Source: Leptolyngbyaceae cyanobacterium M33_DOE_097 (lineage in GTDB: Bacteria > Cyanobacteriota > Cyanobacteriia > Leptolyngbyales > Leptolyngbyaceae). Taken from it: a stretch of 55,598 nucleotides of DNA. The stretch covers positions 1 through 55,598 of the forward strand of contig DVDV01000133.1 in the NCBI GenBank assembly GCA_015296075.1. The letters are read 5' to 3'. Below, piece by piece: positions 9,336 to 20,891 of the stretch. The notes under the pieces are model-generated. The model saw only the letters and a program-made list of their open reading frames with translations, ran no database searches and was not told the DNA's origin. Numbering within the stretch: position 1 is the stretch's first letter; the number at the start of each line of letters is the position of its first letter. The position numbers and the translations under genes are program-made.

Positions 9336-9484
9336 ACCCTAGTCTCCTTCTAAATAACCGCTGTTATGAAAGTGCGGCTTTTTCTTCCTTCGATAATAGT
9401 GAAGTTTTTTCTTTCTTCATATTAAGGAATCTGTGTTTTTAGACGGGTGAAGAAACCGAACAGAAGCGTTAGGGAAATATCACG

Positions 9485-9979
9485 ATGCTAAAAATAATTT
9501 ATTCATTCCATCATTCTTTGCATCAATTTATCCTTCCATCAAGCTTTAATAAAGTACCTGAAATGGGTGAGGCAAGTGTTGTAGCGATCGCCACTATCTT
9601 TGCGATTCTCACCATGTCACGTTCTCGCTTTTGGAAGCTCATCCTCGGTTTATATGCCTGTCTCTTCTGCGTCATTTTGGTGTTGGCCTACACAGGGCAA
9701 CTCCCCGCATTCTTAACCACAAACGACAAGTTGGGGCATCTGGTGCTGTATGCGATCGCGACTTTTGTTGGGCATACCGTGTTGCGATCGCGCAAACTCA
9801 AACTCGGAAACTGGCTTTTACCTGCTTTTCCCTTTGGGTTTGGCCTTTTCACTCTGGTCGAAGAATGCATTCAGTCTCAATCTCCTAATCGCAGTTTTGA
9901 TGGCGTTGATCTGATTGCGAGTTTTGTGGGAATTGCTTTTGGTTATTGGCTGGTAGAACGGCAGCAGAAAAAGTCGTGA
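9485..9979 (+). CDS. VanZ-like membrane protein
   Basis: Small polytopic protein whose C-terminal two thirds match the VanZ-like pattern: TNDKLGHLVLYAIATF, a GFGLFTLVEECIQS helix with the conserved Glu-Glu, then SFDGVDLIASFVGIAFGYWL. Four hydrophobic helices are visible. The start is uncertain: the ATG at 9485 gives 164 residues, but in-frame ATGs at 9563 (MGEAS) or 9614 (MSRSR) would give a more typical short N-terminus. VanZ was named for teicoplanin tolerance, but most family members have no known role and no resistance cluster is present here. Confidence 0.75.
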   Translation: MLKIIYSFHHSLHQFILPSSFNKVPEMGEASVVAIATIFAILTMSRSRFWKLILGLYACLFCVILVLAYTGQLPAFLTTNDKLGHLVLYAIATFVGHTVLRSRKLKLGNWLLPAFPFGFGLFTLVEECIQSQSPNRSFDGVDLIASFVGIAFGYWLVERQQKKS

Positions 9980-10059
9980 ACGGTTAAGGAGCCTGGTTGT
10001 AAGGAGTGAGCAATGCTAAACTCCGTTGAAACAATTCCATTTGATTCAATTCCTGTCCC

Positions 10060-10455
10060 CTAACACGAGCGCTCAATGTCTCGCAAATGTAGATCCAAAG
10101 CTTCGACGGAGACTTGAATTTCACGCACCGATAGCGCTAGAGAAATAATCATCAAGATCAAGCTAATTGCAAAAATCATTTCTCCCAGTCGGTGTTGACC
10201 CGCAAACAGGACAAACATGCAAACCACGCATAGCAAGAAGCTACTGACACCGAAGGCTTGCATCTGTTGCACCAGTCGTACCCGATAACGCAAGCTTGAA
10301 ATCTCTCGGAGCAGCAGGGTACTCGGCTCTGATTTGTGGGTGGCGTGCAATTGGCGAATCACCGTGGCCAGGGTGAGAAACCGATTGGTGTAAGCCAGCA
10401 GCAATAACGAAATCGCAGGAAACAACAGAGCGGGGGTTGTGAGCGTTAGTTCCAT
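10060..10455 (-). CDS. DUF2721 membrane protein
   Basis: A 131-residue integral membrane protein with the family pattern: an N-terminal helix with TTPALLFPAISLLLLAYTNRF, a cytoplasmic helix LREISSLRYRVRLVQQMQAFG, then two more transmembrane helices (VSSFLLCVVCMFVLFAG and MIFAISLILMIISLALSV) and a C-terminal amphipathic helix. No activity is known for DUF2721. I chose the ATG at 10455; one at 10461 adds two residues. Confidence 0.8.
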   Translation of the reverse strand: MELTLTTPALLFPAISLLLLAYTNRFLTLATVIRQLHATHKSEPSTLLLREISSLRYRVRLVQQMQAFGVSSFLLCVVCMFVLFAGQHRLGEMIFAISLILMIISLALSVREIQVSVEALDLHLRDIERSC

Positions 10456-10860
10456 AAGCAATCGGGCAAAATCAAAGGGTGATCAGCAGGCAATACCCCT
10501 CCTATGATTCATTGAATTCTGGAATGAACTTGAGAAACCCACGTTCTTTTAAGCATGCCAAAAGCGTTATTTAGCAACTGACTGTTTGGAAAGAAATTTT
10601 TTATTTTAGAGCCAATTTTCGGAATCGATTCTATTAAAAATTAGTCTCACTTGAGTCTCAGAATGGTTGTGATTGAGTCTTTTGAGGTGAGGCTTGAAAA
10701 GCTTGCTGGGAAAGGGTTTGCCGGATGGAAAATCCCCCTCTCAAAACGGTGGGGCGGTGATACAATAGAAAAGCTAATATGCCTTCCCATTTAGTGTGGG
10801 TAAACTTTGGCTCGAATCAGGTTATTAGCTGCAATCTGAACACTTGGAGTTGTTGACTGT
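10456..10860. other. Intergenic region before gyrA (about 405 nt)
   Basis: Divergent promoter region for the DUF2721 gene and gyrA. TACAAT at 10761-10766 could be a gyrA -10 element about 95 nt before the start, but no good -35 precedes it. GGAG at 10846-10849 is the probable gyrA ribosome site. No ORF with a plausible start and no RNA gene seen. Confidence 0.5.
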
Positions 10861-13443
10861 ATGACCTTTTCCCAGGATTCGCCCCAGGATCGGATTATCC
10901 CGACAGATCTGAGTAACGAGATGTCCCGATCCTACCTGGAATACGCCATGAGCGTGATTGTGGGGCGGGCGTTACCCGATGCGCGAGATGGTTTGAAGCC
11001 AGTGCATCGCCGCATTCTTTACGCAATGCATGAGTTGGGGTTAAGCCCCGATCGCCCTTTCCGAAAATGCGCCCGTGTTGTCGGGGACGTGATCGGTAAA
11101 TATCATCCACATGGCGACCAGGCCGTTTATGATGCCCTGGTGCGAATGGCGCAAGACTTTTCAATGCGATCTCCCCTGGTTGATGGACACGGCAACTTTG
11201 GCTCAGTAGACAATGACCCCCCAGCAGCCATGCGATACACTGAGTGTCGCTTGCGGCCCGTCACCACTGAGGGGATGCTGCAAGACATTGAAGCTGAGAC
11301 GGTTGATTTTGTAGCGAACTACGACGGCTCACAGCAAGAGCCAACGGTGCTTCCGGCTCGTTTTCCCCAACTGCTGCTCAACGGCTCATCGGGTATTGCT
11401 GTGGGGATGGCGACCAACATTCCACCCCATAACTTGGGTGAAGTGATTGACGGGTTGACTGCATTGATTCACAACCCAGAGCTGACCGATCTGGAGTTGA
11501 TGCAATACATTCCGGGACCTGACTTCCCGACCGGGGCGCAGATTCTTGGGCGCAGTGGCATTCGTGATGCTTACACAACAGGGCGCGGCTCGGTTGTAAT
11601 GCGTGGGGTTGCGTCGATCGAAACGATTGAGCATCGAGGCCGCCCGGACCGCGAAGCAATTATCGTGACTGAGTTGCCCTACCAAACCAATAAAGCGGCG
11701 CTGATCGAAAGGATCGCCGAAATGGTGAACGATAAGCGTCTGGAAGGGATTTCAGATATTCGGGATGAGAGCGATCGCGACGGGATGCGGATCGTGATTG
11801 AGCTGAAGCGCGATGCCTACCCGCGAGTGGTGCTCAACAACCTCTACAAGCAAACGCCATTGCAAGCCAACTTTGGGGCCAACATGGTGGCATTGGTGAA
11901 TGGCGAACCGCAACTCCTGACCCTCAGAGACTTTTTGAGCGTCTTTCTAGAGTTTCGTGTTGAAGCCATTACACGACGAACCCAGTACTTCCTCCGCAAA
12001 GCCGAAGAACGCGACCATTTGTTGCAAGGTTTGTTGATTGCGCTGGCTAACCTTGATGAAATCATTCACTTGATTCGTCATGCGGCTGACACACCCACTG
12101 CCAAGCAAGAGTTGATGAGCCGCTATGAGCTATCAGAAGCTCAGGCAGATGCGATTCTGCAAATGCAACTGCGTCGTTTGACTGCGCTGGAAGCGGAAAA
12201 GATTCGCCAGGAGCACGAAGAGTTGCAGGCGCAGATCGCTGACTATCAAGATATTTTGGCGCGGCGTGAGCGCATTCTCGACATGATTGTTGAGGAAGTC
12301 ACACAGATTAAGACGAAGCACGCGACCCCTCGTCGCACGGTGATTGAGCAATCAGAAGACGATTTGGCAGATGCCGACCTGATTGCCAACGAGCGCGCGG
12401 TGATCTTGCTGACCGAGCAAGGCTACCTGAAGCGGATGCCCGTTAACACCTTTGAAGCGCAGAGTCGGGCGACCAAGGGTAAAGCGGGTGCCCGTATGAA
12501 GGAAGATGATGCGGTGGAGTTGTTCCTCACGTGTCATGACCACGATAGCGTCTTGTTCTTTAGCGATCGCGGGGTGGTCTATTGCCTGCGGGCCTACCAG
12601 ATTCCGGTTGGGTCGCGCACATCACGGGGCACACCGATCGTGCAATTGCTGCCAATCCCGGTGAATGAAAAGATTACGTCGATCATCCCGGTGACTGAGT
12701 TTACCGAAGACGAATATCTAGTCATGTTGACCCGCAACGGTTACATCAAGAAGACAGCACTGGCGGCGTTTGGCAACATTCGCTCAAACGGTCTGATCGC
12801 GATTTCCTTAGAGGAAGGCGACCAACTCCGTTGGGTGCGGCGGGCACGCGAGCAAGACACCATTTTGATTGGGTCGAGCTTGGGTAAGTCGATTCACTTC
12901 CGGGCGAACCACGAGCAACTGCGTCCGTTAGGGCGGGCAACCCGTGGCGTACGAGCGATGAACCTGCGCGAAAGCGACAGCCTCGTGGGGATGGATATTC
13001 TACCCAGCCAAATTGTGGCTGACTTAGAGCAAGAACTCGAATCGGCCAGTGTTAGTGATGAGGATACGACTGAAACCGCAACTAGCCTTGGCCCCTGGGC
13101 GTTGATTGTGACAAACGGAGGCTATGGGAAGCGGGTGCCTGTATCTCAGTTCCGCTTGCAAAACCGAGCCGGGATGGGGATCGTGGCGATCAAGTTCCGA
13201 AAGGCGGGCGATCGCATGGCGGCTTTACGCATTGTCGGCGAAGAAGACGAACTGATGATGATTACCAACCGGGGCATTATCATTCGTCAGGCGGTCAATG
13301 CGATCTCGTCTCAGTCACGAGCAGCGACGGGGGTGCGGGTGCAACGCCTCGACGAAGACGATGCGATCGCGGCAGTTGCCCTTGTGCCACGCTCAACCGA
13401 AGAAGCGGCAGCTTTAGAGGATGAGGAAATAGACGAAGAATAG
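10861..13443 (+). CDS. gyrA: DNA gyrase subunit A
   Basis: Breakage-reunion subunit of gyrase (860 residues), which introduces negative supercoils with GyrB. The N-terminal winged-helix domain carries the catalytic tyrosine Y126 in AAMRYTE. The coiled-coil gate follows (about 370-500) and then the C-terminal beta-pinwheel. A GyrA box-like sequence QSRATKG (534-540) sits in the first blade, aligned with QRRGGKG of E. coli GyrA, supporting true gyrase rather than topo IV. At the quinolone-contact position equal to E. coli Ser83 the residue is Gln ([11 protein letters not shown]87). An acidic tail ends the protein. A second, box-less paralogue lies at 32.9-35.4 kb. Confidence 0.95.
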   Translation: MTFSQDSPQDRIIPTDLSNEMSRSYLEYAMSVIVGRALPDARDGLKPVHRRILYAMHELGLSPDRPFRKCARVVGDVIGKYHPHGDQAVYDALVRMAQDFSMRSPLVDGHGNFGSVDNDPPAAMRYTECRLRPVTTEGMLQDIEAETVDFVANYDGSQQEPTVLPARFPQLLLNGSSGIAVGMATNIPPHNLGEVIDGLTALIHNPELTDLELMQYIPGPDFPTGAQILGRSGIRDAYTTGRGSVVMRGVASIETIEHRGRPDREAIIVTELPYQTNKAALIERIAEMVNDKRLEGISDIRDESDRDGMRIVIELKRDAYPRVVLNNLYKQTPLQANFGANMVALVNGEPQLLTLRDFLSVFLEFRVEAITRRTQYFLRKAEERDHLLQGLLIALANLDEIIHLIRHAADTPTAKQELMSRYELSEAQADAILQMQLRRLTALEAEKIRQEHEELQAQIADYQDILARRERILDMIVEEVTQIKTKHATPRRTVIEQSEDDLADADLIANERAVILLTEQGYLKRMPVNTFEAQSRATKGKAGARMKEDDAVELFLTCHDHDSVLFFSDRGVVYCLRAYQIPVGSRTSRGTPIVQLLPIPVNEKITSIIPVTEFTEDEYLVMLTRNGYIKKTALAAFGNIRSNGLIAISLEEGDQLRWVRRAREQDTILIGSSLGKSIHFRANHEQLRPLGRATRGVRAMNLRESDSLVGMDILPSQIVADLEQELESASVSDEDTTETATSLGPWALIVTNGGYGKRVPVSQFRLQNRAGMGIVAIKFRKAGDRMAALRIVGEEDELMMITNRGIIIRQAVNAISSQSRAATGVRVQRLDEDDAIAAVALVPRSTEEAAALEDEEIDEE

Positions 13444-13481
13444 GCGATCGCAACTTAAAACAGACTGGATTTGATTTTTTG

Positions 13482-13518
13482 TTAACGGAGGGTGAAATCA
13501 TCCTCCGTTAATTTTTTT
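13482..13518 (+). terminator. Strong Rho-independent terminator of gyrA
   Basis: TTAACGGAGG (13482-13491) and CCTCCGTTAA (13502-13511) form a perfect 10-bp stem with a 10-nt loop, followed by seven T residues (13512-13518). It is 38 nt after the gyrA stop. Confidence 0.93.
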
Positions 13519-13686
13519 AGCGTGGCGTTCTCAGTAATCCTCGGCAAACCTCGTTGGGCGCGCCTTTCGTGGTGATTTTAAGCACTTCACCGATCTCTGA
13601 CGTAGGTAACTGAAATGCCGCAAACATTCGAGTTGTGTGAGGTATTCTGGATGAAGTCAAACCAGGGATTTAGGTTGGATATTGCA

Positions 13687-14853
13687 ATGAAGCTGGCAGC
13701 ACGAGTGAGTCACGTTACGCCGTCAATGACTTTGGCGATCGCCGCAAAAGCCAAAGCGCTGAAGGCAGAAGGCATTGATGTCTGTAGTTTTACAACAGGG
13801 GAGCCAGATTTTGACACCCCCGCTCATATCTCGGCGGCTGCAAAGCAAGCTCTCGATGAAGGCAAGACCAAATACGGTCCGGCGGCAGGTGAGCCAAAAC
13901 TGCGAGAAGCGATCGCCCTCAAACTACAAAACGAAAACGGGCTTTGCTACGGAGCAGAAAACGTCATTGTTACCAACGGTGGCAAGCAATCGCTTTATAA
14001 CTTGATGCAGGTGGCAATCGAGCCGGGTGATGAAGTGATTATTCCAGTACCATACTGGTTGAGCTACCCAGAGATGGTGACTCTAGCGGGTGGAACTTCA
14101 GTCTTCATTCAAACCACAGCCGAAAACGATTACAAAATTACACCCCAACAACTCCGGCAGGCAGTTACACCTAAGACGAAGTTCTTAATGCTCAACTCGC
14201 CATCGAACCCAACGGGGATGGTTTACTCACCCGACGAAATTCGAGCGATCGCGGATGTCGTGGTTGAGACAGGCATCTACGTTGTGTCTGACGAGATTTA
14301 TGAAAAGCTGCTTTACGACGGTGCTAAGCATTTTAGTATTGGGGCTGCCAGTCCAGAAGTGTTTGACCGCACGATTACCAGCAACGGATTTGCGAAAGGC
14401 TACTCCATGACAGGTTGGCGGGTTGGGTACCTGGCCGGGCCAGTGGAAGTGATCAAAGCAGCATCTGCCCTGCAGGGGCACAGCACTTCTAACGTCTGTA
14501 CTTTTGCTCAGTACGGTGCGCTGGCGGCTCTGCAAGGGTCGCAAGCACCCGTCGAAGAAATGCGACTGGCGTTTGCCGAGCGCCGAAAGTACATGTTAGA
14601 AGCGCTCAAGTCGATTCCCGGTTTGAGCTGTGTCAAGCCCGATGGAGCCTTCTATCTCTTCCCCGATATCAGTCAAACGGGGCTAAAGTCGCTCGATTTT
14701 TGTGCAGCGCTCCTCGAAGAACAGCAAGTCGCTGCCATTCCTGGAATTGCCTTTGGCGCAGACGACAACATTCGTCTCTCCTACGCAACGGATATGGAAA
14801 CTATCAAAAAAGGCTTAGAGCGCTTAGAAAAATTCGTGCGATCGCGCGCCTAG
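13687..14853 (+). CDS. aspC: Aspartate-type aminotransferase (class I PLP enzyme)
   Basis: PLP-dependent aminotransferase, 388 residues from the ATG at 13687 ([18 protein letters not shown]). This is the usual start of the subgroup Ib aspartate/prephenate aminotransferases, so I reject the 24-residue extension to 13615. Visible: [10 protein letters not shown] substrate loop (36-45), [11 protein letters not shown] (96-106), SPSNPTG (171-177), SDEIYEKL (201-208), PLP lysine K237 in [14 protein letters not shown] and the carboxylate-binding Arg in NIRLSYA near the end. It moves amino groups between aspartate and 2-oxoglutarate; some members also act on prephenate. It stands alone after the gyrA terminator. 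Confidence 0.92.
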   Translation: MKLAARVSHVTPSMTLAIAAKAKALKAEGIDVCSFTTGEPDFDTPAHISAAAKQALDEGKTKYGPAAGEPKLREAIALKLQNENGLCYGAENVIVTNGGKQSLYNLMQVAIEPGDEVIIPVPYWLSYPEMVTLAGGTSVFIQTTAENDYKITPQQLRQAVTPKTKFLMLNSPSNPTGMVYSPDEIRAIADVVVETGIYVVSDEIYEKLLYDGAKHFSIGAASPEVFDRTITSNGFAKGYSMTGWRVGYLAGPVEVIKAASALQGHSTSNVCTFAQYGALAALQGSQAPVEEMRLAFAERRKYMLEALKSIPGLSCVKPDGAFYLFPDISQTGLKSLDFCAALLEEQQVAAIPGIAFGADDNIRLSYATDMETIKKGLERLEKFVRSRA

Positions 14854-15005
14854 TTTTTTTTAGACGAGGTTTCAGAAACTCTCGGAAGCCCTACCCTAGA
14901 AGTGGTACGGCTCAATTTTTTATGCTCACTTCAATACCAAGTGTTCGCGTGCTTCATCGTAAAGAGATGTACCTGTACTTCCCGTAATTACTTTTTTATT
15001 CCCTG

Positions 15006-15287
15006 CTAAACCGATCGCCGAGTTTGAAAGTCTACCAAATTTTCCACGGCTTCATAAGCGACATCAACACTGGTCACAACCGCTCCTGGAGAACCCATAT
15101 AGCACCAACGCAGCATCGCCTCAATATCCGCGCGATCGCCTTCAAATACGGCCTCCACTCGTCCATCTTGCAAGTTGCGCACCCAACCCGCTAAGTTTGC
15201 CTGACGCGCAGTCTGCTCGGTATGGTAGCGATAACCAACGCCTTGCACTCTGCCTGAAATCCACACATGGGCGCGAATTTTTTCCAT
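15006..15287 (-). CDS. acyP: Acylphosphatase
   Basis: Small cytosolic hydrolase of acyl phosphates, 93 residues from the ATG at 15287 ([12 protein letters not shown]). The catalytic arginine lies in [12 protein letters not shown] and the catalytic asparagine in [17 protein letters not shown], both in the family's diagnostic patterns. An in-frame extension to 15347 has no family match. The C-terminal ~15 residues after [20 protein letters not shown] are the usual last strand. It is 120 nt downstream of the flavodiiron gene on the same strand; co-transcription is possible. Confidence 0.92.
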   Translation of the reverse strand: MEKIRAHVWISGRVQGVGYRYHTEQTARQANLAGWVRNLQDGRVEAVFEGDRADIEAMLRWCYMGSPGAVVTSVDVAYEAVENLVDFQTRRSV

Positions 15288-15407
15288 AGAGCAGTTCCAG
15301 ATGATTTGTGAAATGAGAGAAGCGTTGTGAATAGGTTTCCGAAGCAAAACTTTTCACAACCCAACGAGAATCGCGATGTAAGACGAGCCGCTTAGAACTG
15401 CTTTAGT

Positions 15408-17222
15408 TTAATATTGGTTGCCTGATTTGCGGTGGTTAACAGCTGTCACCCCGGCTAAATCAAAAACGCGACCGTTATTGACCGTTGCATAGATCAGCCA
15501 GTGATCGCCACACTCCATCCGCGTTTGCACCGTACACTCCAGGTAAGAGAGCGCTTCGGTGAGAATGAGGCAGCCTGTTTCGCTTGGCTCAGTTGCCAGA
15601 GTTGCAAACGGATCTTCCGTCGGCAGAAATGAGCGCAGGAAGTGGCGCCGTAAAGGGCTACCCTCTTTGAGAATATTGAGGACAAAATGTTCGCCGGGAT
15701 TTGCCAAAAACTCGGCATTGCCATATTGCGCGATCGCGATGGTGATACCCGGTGGCGTAAAGCTTGCCTGTGAAACCCAGGAGGTCAACACCGCTAAGTT
15801 TTGGTTGCCTTTTTTAGCAGTTACAACGCAGAGTGAGCCAGTGACACGACCCACTGCTTGTCCGGTGCGATCGGTTTGGGCTTCGGCAATAAACTGGCGC
15901 GGGGTGGCAACCTTACGCGCTTTTTTGAGCGCAAAGACAAACTCGTTGCCAGCAGCTTCACACTGTTGCAACACCGCTTCAGTTGGTTTGAACTTGACCC
16001 GCAACGTTTCAAAACCTAAGCGATAACCGGCATCCTGCAATTTGCTTTCTAGGATATCAACCGCTTCCCCACTCCAACCGTAGGAGCCAAACACACCTGC
16101 AACTTTCGTTTGTGCTGCTGTTGAGAGAATCACCCCCAATGCGGTTTGAATCTGCACCGGAGCATGTCCCCCCAAAGTTGGCGAACCAATTACAAAACCA
16201 TCGCAGGTCGCGATCGCCCGTTCAATTTCAGCGGGGTCAGCAAACTCACAGTTGATCGCCTGCACCGCTGCACCTGCACTGCGAATCCCCTGCGCGATCG
16301 CCTGGGCCATGGTGGCTGTGTTGCCGTAGGCCGAAGCGTAGAGCAATGCTACGGAAAAGTCTTGATCTTGCTGCTCAGCGCACCATTGTTGATAGTCCAG
16401 CGTTAAGCGACTGAGGCTGTGCCGCACAATGGGGCCGTGGCTCGGTGCATAAATTTTTGCTTTGGCGCTACCTAATTTATTAATAGCGGCTTCCACCTGC
16501 GTTGCTTGGGCGGCGTGAATACAGTCAAAGTAGTAGCGGCGATCGTCTTGCAGGTCGCGCCAATGCTCATCAAACACCGCTTCGCCGCAAATGTGTGCCC
16601 CAAATAGCTTGTCAGTAAACAAAATTTGGGTGGCCGGATCGTAGGTGATCAACGCATCCGGTAAGCGTGGAGTCGGCACAAAGAAGAATTGCAGGTCATG
16701 CCCATCACCGAGATCCAGGCGATCGCCATCTCGTACAATGCGCAATTTCAATGTGCGGTCGGCGGCATACTGAATCCCTAACTCAACGGCTTCGTCAGCA
16801 TGGGCTGAGGTTGCGCTCGCGCTTTCTTCGCTGAGTAAGGATTGCAACGCGATCGCCCCCGGTTTTGAACAAACGACCGTCGCGTAAGGCGCAAGTTCTA
16901 ATAACCGTTTGAGCGTTGCAACCCGGTTGGGGTTAACGTGGCTAATGATGATGTAACTCAGTCGTTGATAGTACTGATGGAGTTGCAACTCATCTAAAAA
17001 CAGATCGGTAAATGACTCCCCCGGTGGGTCAATTAATGCTGTTTCTTGCGCTTGAATCAGGTAAGAATTAGCCGTTGTACCTTTTTGTCGCGCGTATTCA
17101 ATCTCAAATTTGAGCCGTTCCCAAGTTCGCGATCGCAATACGAGGGTATTGCTTCCCACTTGAGCAACCTGCACGTCTCGAGGTTGTTTGAGCGTTTTAA
17201 CGGGTTCAGATAGAGAAGACAT
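15408..17222 (-). CDS. Flavodiiron protein, Flv1/Flv2 class (degenerate metal site)
   Basis: Cyanobacterial flavodiiron protein of 604 residues with the three-domain order: metallo-beta-lactamase-like (about 30-270), flavodoxin with YASAYGNTATMAQ (about 291-430) and a C-terminal flavin reductase module (about 450-600). Family members reduce O2 with electrons from the photosynthetic chain. The canonical iron ligands H-x-E-x-D-H, H, D, H are here H95, N97, N99, R100, R186, K205 and H262, so five of seven are replaced by neutral or basic residues. That is the pattern known for Flv1 and Flv2, which work as heterodimers with Flv3 and Flv4. Lacking the flv4-flv2 operon context, Flv1 is my preferred but unproven reading. 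No partner gene lies in the window. Confidence 0.9.
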   Translation of the reverse strand: MSSLSEPVKTLKQPRDVQVAQVGSNTLVLRSRTWERLKFEIEYARQKGTTANSYLIQAQETALIDPPGESFTDLFLDELQLHQYYQRLSYIIISHVNPNRVATLKRLLELAPYATVVCSKPGAIALQSLLSEESASATSAHADEAVELGIQYAADRTLKLRIVRDGDRLDLGDGHDLQFFFVPTPRLPDALITYDPATQILFTDKLFGAHICGEAVFDEHWRDLQDDRRYYFDCIHAAQATQVEAAINKLGSAKAKIYAPSHGPIVRHSLSRLTLDYQQWCAEQQDQDFSVALLYASAYGNTATMAQAIAQGIRSAGAAVQAINCEFADPAEIERAIATCDGFVIGSPTLGGHAPVQIQTALGVILSTAAQTKVAGVFGSYGWSGEAVDILESKLQDAGYRLGFETLRVKFKPTEAVLQQCEAAGNEFVFALKKARKVATPRQFIAEAQTDRTGQAVGRVTGSLCVVTAKKGNQNLAVLTSWVSQASFTPPGITIAIAQYGNAEFLANPGEHFVLNILKEGSPLRRHFLRSFLPTEDPFATLATEPSETGCLILTEALSYLECTVQTRMECGDHWLIYATVNNGRVFDLAGVTAVNHRKSGNQY

Positions 17223-17486
17223 AGCTCATTGAAATTGCGCCTATAGGAGCACGATAACACTGTTAAAGGTGCAACTTGCCGCGATCGCGACGAGACTCCT
17301 CTCAAAATTTTCAATCGAAGCGATAAGCGGACTTTAAACTTTGTAGGTGAAGAGATTTGCTAGCGTCGAGGCGGTTGGCGATCGCTGAGTCTTTGGGTTG
17401 CTTCTCTCTTCTCTAGTTAAGAATCTAGCTCAGAGCAACGCGGTTGCTAAGTTTAGCTTCCCAGGCGATCGCTCTATTCAAAATAG

Positions 17487-17756
17487 CTATGGGAAATAGC
17501 GATAAAACTCTCGACGATGTAAAACTCTTACTACTTCTAACGTATCTTTATTTAGCTCAAGTCCAATCCGATAATCACCGACTCGAATACGATATTGATT
17601 TGTTGTACCTACCAGAGCTTTAACCCCAGACAAATCTTGCAGAGATTGAGCTTCTGGTAGAGCTATGAAAATAAGATCGTAAATCTGTTGATATACGGGC
17701 TGATTTTTTAGCCTCTTCAAGTCTTTTAAGAAAAGCTTCCGGTATTCGACCTTCAA
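17487..17756 (-). CDS. RelE/ParE-family toxin
   Basis: An 89-residue basic protein with the RelE/ParE fold pattern: an N-terminal strand and helix (KVEYRKLFLKDLKRLKNQPVYQQIYDLIF), the LSGVKALVGTTNQYRIRVGDYRIGLEL core and the C-terminal VVRVLHRREFYRYFP, where Arg and Tyr residues would sit at the RNase site. Family members cleave ribosome-bound mRNA or poison gyrase; which applies cannot be told here. Its ATG overlaps the antitoxin stop by 4 nt, the usual arrangement with antitoxin first. Confidence 0.88.
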   Translation of the reverse strand: MKVEYRKLFLKDLKRLKNQPVYQQIYDLIFIALPEAQSLQDLSGVKALVGTTNQYRIRVGDYRIGLELNKDTLEVVRVLHRREFYRYFP

Positions 17757-17986
17757 TCATCGTCCTCCGCTTCCAAAAACTCGATTGCCTCTTGCCGATT
17801 TAGCAAAGGTGTTTCTCTAGCTTCTTCCATTGCTTTACTCAAGCAATAGTCTTCTAACCCTTCAGCAAGCTCCTCAAGAGAGCCGTTCGCTTGAGGCAAC
17901 AGTTTTCTCCACAACTCAATGGGGATAACAACCGCTTTAGGATTACCTTCGGAGTCTGTAAGATATTCGATCGCAAGATTGGTCAC
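17753..17986 (-). CDS. Antitoxin of the RelE/ParE-type module
   Basis: A 77-residue acidic protein upstream of and overlapping the toxin (ATGA). The N-terminal half (LAIEYLTDSEGNPKAVVIPIELWRKLLP) has the strand-strand-helix pattern of Phd/YefM-like or RelB-like antitoxins, which bind operator DNA. The C-terminal half is acidic and probably wraps the toxin (EELAEGLEDYCLSKAMEEARE, ending EAEDDD). Its start overlaps the stop of another small ORF by 4 nt, so the module may be translated from a longer transcript. Confidence 0.82.
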   Translation of the reverse strand: MTNLAIEYLTDSEGNPKAVVIPIELWRKLLPQANGSLEELAEGLEDYCLSKAMEEARETPLLNRQEAIEFLEAEDDD

Positions 17987-18174
17987 GATTTTTCTCCTTG
18001 ATGCTCTACGGTGTCGGGCATTTGCTGGATGATCTCCATCACGCGAACGCTAGCGGTACAGACCCGTTGCAACAGGTCGATGACGTGTTCTTTGTAGTCG
18101 GCAAATTTATAGGTGTCGAAGAGTTGGGCGATCGCAGAAGTTTTAGTCTTCTTCTTTTTGTGCTGAGCAAGCAT
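17983..18174 (-). CDS. Small ORF preceding the antitoxin (63 aa)
   Basis: Not recognised. It starts with a Lys-rich stretch (HKKKKTKTS) and continues as a helical segment (IAQLFDTYKFADYKEHVIDLLQRVCTASVRVMEIIQQMPD). Its stop overlaps the antitoxin start by 4 nt, the same coupling as between antitoxin and toxin, which argues for a real gene. No clear ribosome site precedes the ATG at 18174, and the ligA start region is not involved. It could be a third component, a remnant of a larger gene, or chance. Confidence 0.45.
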   Translation of the reverse strand: MLAQHKKKKTKTSAIAQLFDTYKFADYKEHVIDLLQRVCTASVRVMEIIQQMPDTVEHQGEKS

Positions 18175-18205
18175 TCATTTCAAAATAGCGCAGTTTCTCA
18201 GGCGA

Positions 18206-20296
<2,091 letters not shown>

Positions 20297-20456
20297 TCAT
20301 TTCTCAACATAGTTTACCGAGCAAACCGTTTGTCTGTGGAGCATTTCGGCTTCAATCAACCAACTTTCGCACAAACCTAAACAAACTCGCACCCGCTTCA
20401 GATTGTCAGAAAATTGCCTGTAGAATGAGTTGCTATCCTACACTTCTCAAATTTCT

Positions 20457-20816
20457 ATGACGGTCGAGCAAAAGGTTGACCAGGCCACTAGCAATATCGA
20501 AATCCTGATTGATCAGGTCGGAAGATTGACCGAAAGTATTGCCGAGATGCGATTTGCGATCGTGGAAGGCTTTGCTGAGACTCGCCGTGAAATGGCAGAA
20601 GGGTTCGCTGAGACTCGTCGTGAAATGGCAGAAGGCTTTGCTGAGACTCGTCGTGAGATTTCAGAAGGTTTTGCGGAAATGAGACAAGCCTCAAATGAAC
20701 GTTTAGCGCAATTAGAAGCTGTCGTTGACCGACAAGCGATCGTCGCTGAGCGGTTGGCTGCTACGGTTGAACGCCAAGCCCAATTGATGGAGCGGATGTT
20801 TAGCGATCGCCCTTAA
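20457..20816 (+). CDS. Coiled-coil protein with 11-residue repeats (119 aa)
   Basis: Hypothetical protein that is one long amphipathic helix. Residues about 37-76 contain an 11-residue unit, GFAETRREMAE, three times nearly perfect plus a partial fourth (GFAEMRQ). Eleven-residue periodicity suits a right-handed or hendecad coiled coil. Flanks (EQKVDQATSNIEILIDQVGRL; ERLAATVERQAQLMERMF) are also heptad-like. I chose the ATG at 20457; a TTG at 20430 would add nine residues. It is probably an oligomeric scaffold; no enzymatic motif is present. Confidence 0.75.
   Translation: MTVEQKVDQATSNIEILIDQVGRLTESIAEMRFAIVEGFAETRREMAEGFAETRREMAEGFAETRREISEGFAEMRQASNERLAQLEAVVDRQAIVAERLAATVERQAQLMERMFSDRP
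20565..20687 (+). repeat. 33-bp tandem repeat inside the coiled-coil gene
   Basis: Units at 20565-20597, 20598-20630 and 20631-20663 each encode EGFAETRREMA or a close variant, and a diverged partial unit follows at 20664-20687. Units 1 and 2 differ at only a few bases, which suggests recent slippage or recombination, so copy number could vary between strains. Confidence 0.9.
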
Positions 20817-20891
20817 GGCAGGCCAACCCCTTCAACAAAAAGAGGGAAAGAGCGATCGCCCTTCCCCTCCTTTAACGAATAAAAATCAGTC

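Noticed and set aside
14840-14862. T-run after the aspartate aminotransferase as a terminator
   Set aside because: Only a HIP1-type palindrome precedes the T-run and its hairpin would span the stop codon; not convincing.
20817-20891. Hairpin around AGAGGGAAAG and CTTCCCCTC
   Set aside because: The arms pair only with bulges; not strong enough to call a terminator.
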